Below are positions 61,588 to 64,000 of a stretch of DNA of 64,000 nucleotides, in pieces. Numbering within the stretch: position 1 is the stretch's first letter; each line of letters starts with the position of its first letter. Source of the stretch: JAGOCV01 sp049445855 (lineage in GTDB: Bacteria > Pseudomonadota > Gammaproteobacteria > Burkholderiales > Burkholderiaceae_C); assembly GCF_049445855.1 (NCBI RefSeq), contig NZ_JBMSDV010000002.1, positions 673,923 to 737,922 of the forward strand. Direction: 5' to 3'. A program made the position numbers and the translations under genes. The notes beneath the pieces were generated by a model. It was not told the DNA's origin. It saw nothing but the letters and a program-made list of their open reading frames with translations, and did no database searches.

Positions 61588-61614
61588 TCCAGTCTCGGGT
61601 TTGCCACGGAGGGA

Positions 61615-64000
61615 GGGGTCTCCTCGTTTTCAGTGCAATAAGTGACGGTACGCAAAGCTAGCACTGGCGCGGGGGTGGTCTGGGTAGACCGTTGATTTCA
61701 TTGACTTTCCTGTTCGCTTTGTAAACGGGTATGGTGGCCTCCCACTTTTGAGGTTCACGATGCAGGGTTGGCACACAACGTTTTTGGGGATGCGTGGGCT
61801 CCCCCGCGATATCAGCGACTTCGAGATGAAGGCATTTTTCACCTTCGATGGTGCCGAGCGCGACGCAATCAATGCACGCCGAGGTGATTCCCACAAGCTT
61901 GGTCTGGCGCTCCATATTGGTTTCCTGCGCATGAGTGGGCGTTTGCTCGGTGCCTTTCGGGTAATTCCAGTAGCCTTGTGGCGCCACCTTGGCAACGAGC
62001 TTGGCATTGCAGCACCAGAAGTCGCCTCGCTGAGAGCCATGTATGAACGCGGGCGCACGCTATTCGATCACCAACAAGTAGCCTGCACGGTCCTTGGATT
62101 CCAGTGGATGAGCGAGCACCAGCGCCGCTCACTGGTACGTGAACTGCGCGACGAAGTGGCGCGCTGCGCCGACCGCGATCAGCTACTCGTGCGGGCGCGT
62201 CAATGGCTGTACAAGAACAAGCTGGTGATCGTGCACGAGCGGGCAATTCGGACACTGATTGCGGCGGCACTTGCCCAGCTTGAAGTTGAAACAGGCACCG
62301 CCATCGCCGCCAGCGTTGATCCAGCAACACTTGATCGCTGGCGAGCCTCAGTTTCAGAGCTGCGCCCAGATGGACAAACCCAGCAGAGTTGGCTATGGGC
62401 TGCACCGGCGAAACACTCAACCCGCCAAATCAGCGAGGTACTGGAGCGCATCGACCTGCTTTACACGCTGGACGTTCATAAGCACCTGGCAGACATCCCC
62501 GATCTCATCTTGCGCCGCTACGCGCGCCGACTTGTCTCCAGGCCGCCCTCAGCCGGAGCCAAGATCAAAGAGCCAGCGCGCACCGTGGAGGTCGCATGCT
62601 TTCTTCGGTATTGCCTGTTCACCACCACAGACCAGTTGATCCTTATGGTGCAGCGCCGGATCGCCGATCTGTGGCGTCAGGCTGCCGCCGATGTCCCCGC
62701 TACCGTCAATTGGGCCGCAATGTACAAAACGCTGCTCGGCGAACTTGTTGCCTTGAGCGCGCAAGGTGCGGTGCCAGATGCTGAGTTGCGTGCCCGTCTT
62801 GAAGCCTTGATCACCGAAACCCAGAAACGCAAACCACCGAGCAGGGCCTCCCTGGTCCGCGAGGGATTGATTGATGGAATTCGCCCCGTGCGGTCGTTGC
62901 TCGTCGCCATTGCAAAGCTGCCCTGGCAGGCCACCGGCGAGCATCCTGCCATCGAGTACCTTGCCAAGCTGCAAGCTTTATATCTCAAAGGATCCAGAAA
63001 GCTGCCAGTTGAAGTGGTGGCACCAAGTCTGGGAATGATCTGGCAGGTTTCGATCTCCAGCCCAGACCGGGAACGGGCGTTTCAGGCGTTGGAGGTGGCC
63101 ACCCTGTTTGCCCTGCGCCGCGCGGTGCGCAATGGCTCGGTCTGGATTGAGCACAGCCTGAGCTTTCGGGGTCGTGCGCGCTTGTTCTTCACGGACGAGC
63201 GTTGGCAGGCAGAGTCCAAGAAACACTATGCCCGTCTATCGTTACCCAGCAAGGCTGCCACTTTCTTGAAGCCTTTGCTGGCCAGAGTAACTGCCGGTGT
63301 CGATGCGGTGGCCGCTGCAGCCCGCAGTGGCGTACTGCGCGTGGATGATGAACTCCATTTGTCGCCATTGCCCGCAGAGGACGAAGACCCAGAAGTGACC
63401 AAGCTGCGCGCGGCTTTGGATCACCGCATCGGTGAGGTTCAATTGCCGGAAGTGATTCTGGCCGTTGACGCCCAGGTGCGCTTTAGCTGGATCATGCTCG
63501 GACGTGAGCCGCGCTCTACCGACGAGCTGCTGATGGTCTATGCCGGCATCATGGCCCACGGCACCAGTCTGACTGCGGTCGAATGCGCGCGCATGATTCC
63601 GCAATTGTCTGCCACCAGCATTCGCCAGGCCATGCGCTGGGCGCGGGACGAACGGCGTCTGAGCCAGGCCTGCCAGGCTGTGCTGGAATTCATGCAGCGA
63701 CACCCGATTGCCGCCACCTGGGGGCGGTCCGATTTGGCATCTTCTGACATGATGACCATGGAGACCACCAAACGGGTGTGGCAAGCCCGGCTTGATCCTC
63801 GGCGCAACACACCTTCCATTGGAATCTACTCCCATGTAAAAGACCGGTGGGGCATCTTCCATGCGCAGCCCTTTGTGCTCAATGAGCGCCAGGCGGGCGT
63901 GGCCATTGAAGGTGTCATCCGCCAAGAAAAGCTGGAGACCAGCCAGCTTGCTGTGGATACCCATGGCTACACCGACTTTGCCATGTCACATGCCCGTTTG
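61615..64000 (+). mobile_element. IS1071 (Tn3-family insertion sequence), left part
   Basis: The left end begins GGGGTCTCCTCGTTTTCAGT, the start of the roughly 110-bp inverted repeat of IS1071. The element is about 3.2 kb, so its right end lies about 0.8 kb beyond the window. IS1071 often flanks catabolic and resistance genes as composite transposons; no second copy is visible here. Confidence 0.9.
61760..64000 (+). CDS. tnpA: IS1071 transposase TnpA, N-terminal 747 residues
   Basis: Open from ATG 61760 to the window end without a stop; the full protein is about 970 residues. Begins MQGWHTTFLGMRGLPRDISD, with the DUF4158 N-terminal domain, then the DDE domain of Tn3 transposases: first Asp in LASSDMMTM near 664, second Asp in LAVDTHGYTDFAM near 735; the Glu lies outside the window. 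Catalyses replicative transposition of the element. IS1071 lacks a resolvase. Confidence 0.92.
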   Translation, partial: MQGWHTTFLGMRGLPRDISDFEMKAFFTFDGAERDAINARRGDSHKLGLALHIGFLRMSGRLLGAFRVIPVALWRHLGNELGIAAPEVASLRAMYERGRTLFDHQQVACTVLGFQWMSEHQRRSLVRELRDEVARCADRDQLLVRARQWLYKNKLVIVHERAIRTLIAAALAQLEVETGTAIAASVDPATLDRWRASVSELRPDGQTQQSWLWAAPAKHSTRQISEVLERIDLLYTLDVHKHLADIPDLILRRYARRLVSRPPSAGAKIKEPARTVEVACFLRYCLFTTTDQLILMVQRRIADLWRQAAADVPATVNWAAMYKTLLGELVALSAQGAVPDAELRARLEALITETQKRKPPSRASLVREGLIDGIRPVRSLLVAIAKLPWQATGEHPAIEYLAKLQALYLKGSRKLPVEVVAPSLGMIWQVSISSPDRERAFQALEVATLFALRRAVRNGSVWIEHSLSFRGRARLFFTDERWQAESKKHYARLSLPSKAATFLKPLLARVTAGVDAVAAAARSGVLRVDDELHLSPLPAEDEDPEVTKLRAALDHRIGEVQLPEVILAVDAQVRFSWIMLGREPRSTDELLMVYAGIMAHGTSLTAVECARMIPQLSATSIRQAMRWARDERRLSQACQAVLEFMQRHPIAATWGRSDLASSDMMTMETTKRVWQARLDPRRNTPSIGIYSHVKDRWGIFHAQPFVLNERQAGVAIEGVIRQEKLETSQLAVDTHGYTDFAMSHARL

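Larger units (their letters stand above)
6187..61614. mobile_element. GInt-like genomic island (right end not in window; later insertions present)
   Basis: The coordinates are approximate limits. The left part is a four-gene ginABCD-like operon (6281-11732) in DNA visibly less GC-rich than its left flank. GInts as described consist of this operon, a variable cargo and a short AT-rich end. The cargo here would be SOS genes, Gabija and metal resistance. The right end is not visible and IS1071 begins at 61615. Internal scars (19.9-21.6 kb) suggest assembly in several steps, so calling the whole stretch one island is inference. Confidence 0.5.

Noticed and set aside
1..64000. CRISPR array, tRNA or rRNA genes, riboswitches
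   Set aside because: Looked for regular repeat-spacer patterns and cloverleaf or conserved rRNA sequence; none recognised by eye. A tRNA scan would be decisive.

Overview
The window looks like chromosomal DNA of a high-GC betaproteobacterium, most likely Burkholderiales and probably Comamonadaceae-like. The signs are a TadA fused to a haloalkane-dehalogenase-like hydrolase, many DUF4148 proteins, czc/cus/cop gene sets of Cupriavidus-Delftia type, and an IS1071 end. No rRNA, tRNA or CRISPR array was seen.

Layout. (1) 1-6186 is ordinary core DNA: the end of a PaiB-like flavin protein, the tadA fusion, an LD-carboxypeptidase, a small hypothetical protein, a class III nucleotidyl cyclase with an FHA domain, a DUF72 protein and a secreted hypothetical protein. 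(2) 6281-11732 holds four overlapping genes, three large tyrosine recombinases and one small protein. This is the ginABCD arrangement that defines GInt genomic islands, and everything downstream to at least 61.6 kb is probably its cargo, perhaps assembled in several steps. (3) 11.7-19.4 kb is a stress and defence block: an XRE regulator with a strong palindromic operator, an SRAP protein divergent from umuDC around one SOS box, and a Gabija anti-phage pair (gajA-gajB). (4) 19.4-21.6 kb is a scar zone with a Tn3-type transposase remnant joined to a mobile-mystery-protein-A remnant, short direct repeats, a thioesterase, and a CopZ-like gene cut by a 55-bp element with inverted ends. (5) 21.6-61.6 kb is almost entirely metal and metalloid resistance: czcICBA with czcD and czcRS, cadR/cadA, cusCBA with a CusF domain fused to CusB, a Crp-like regulator, a Spy/CpxP-like protein, a copper ATPase group with copper-storage, DUF305 and DUF2933 proteins, arsRC-acr3-arsH, copRS with an outer-membrane factor, multicopper oxidase, cupredoxin and CusF-like protein, and cueR with copZ. 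(6) 61615 to the end is the left part of IS1071.

Regulatory logic readable from the DNA: four promoters share a box of the form TGwCAAAnnyGTAAT, close to both response-regulator genes and to the DUF4148 gene pairs. Three promoters have CueR-like dyads with 19-bp spacers. There are also a CadR-type promoter, an ArsR-type palindrome, a Crp-family TGA-N6-TCA site and a canonical SOS box. The least understood part is the repeated family of small secreted DUF4148-type proteins: five genes in three places, two of them two-gene cassettes with the same 70-bp promoter. This is my best candidate for an undescribed metal-response module.
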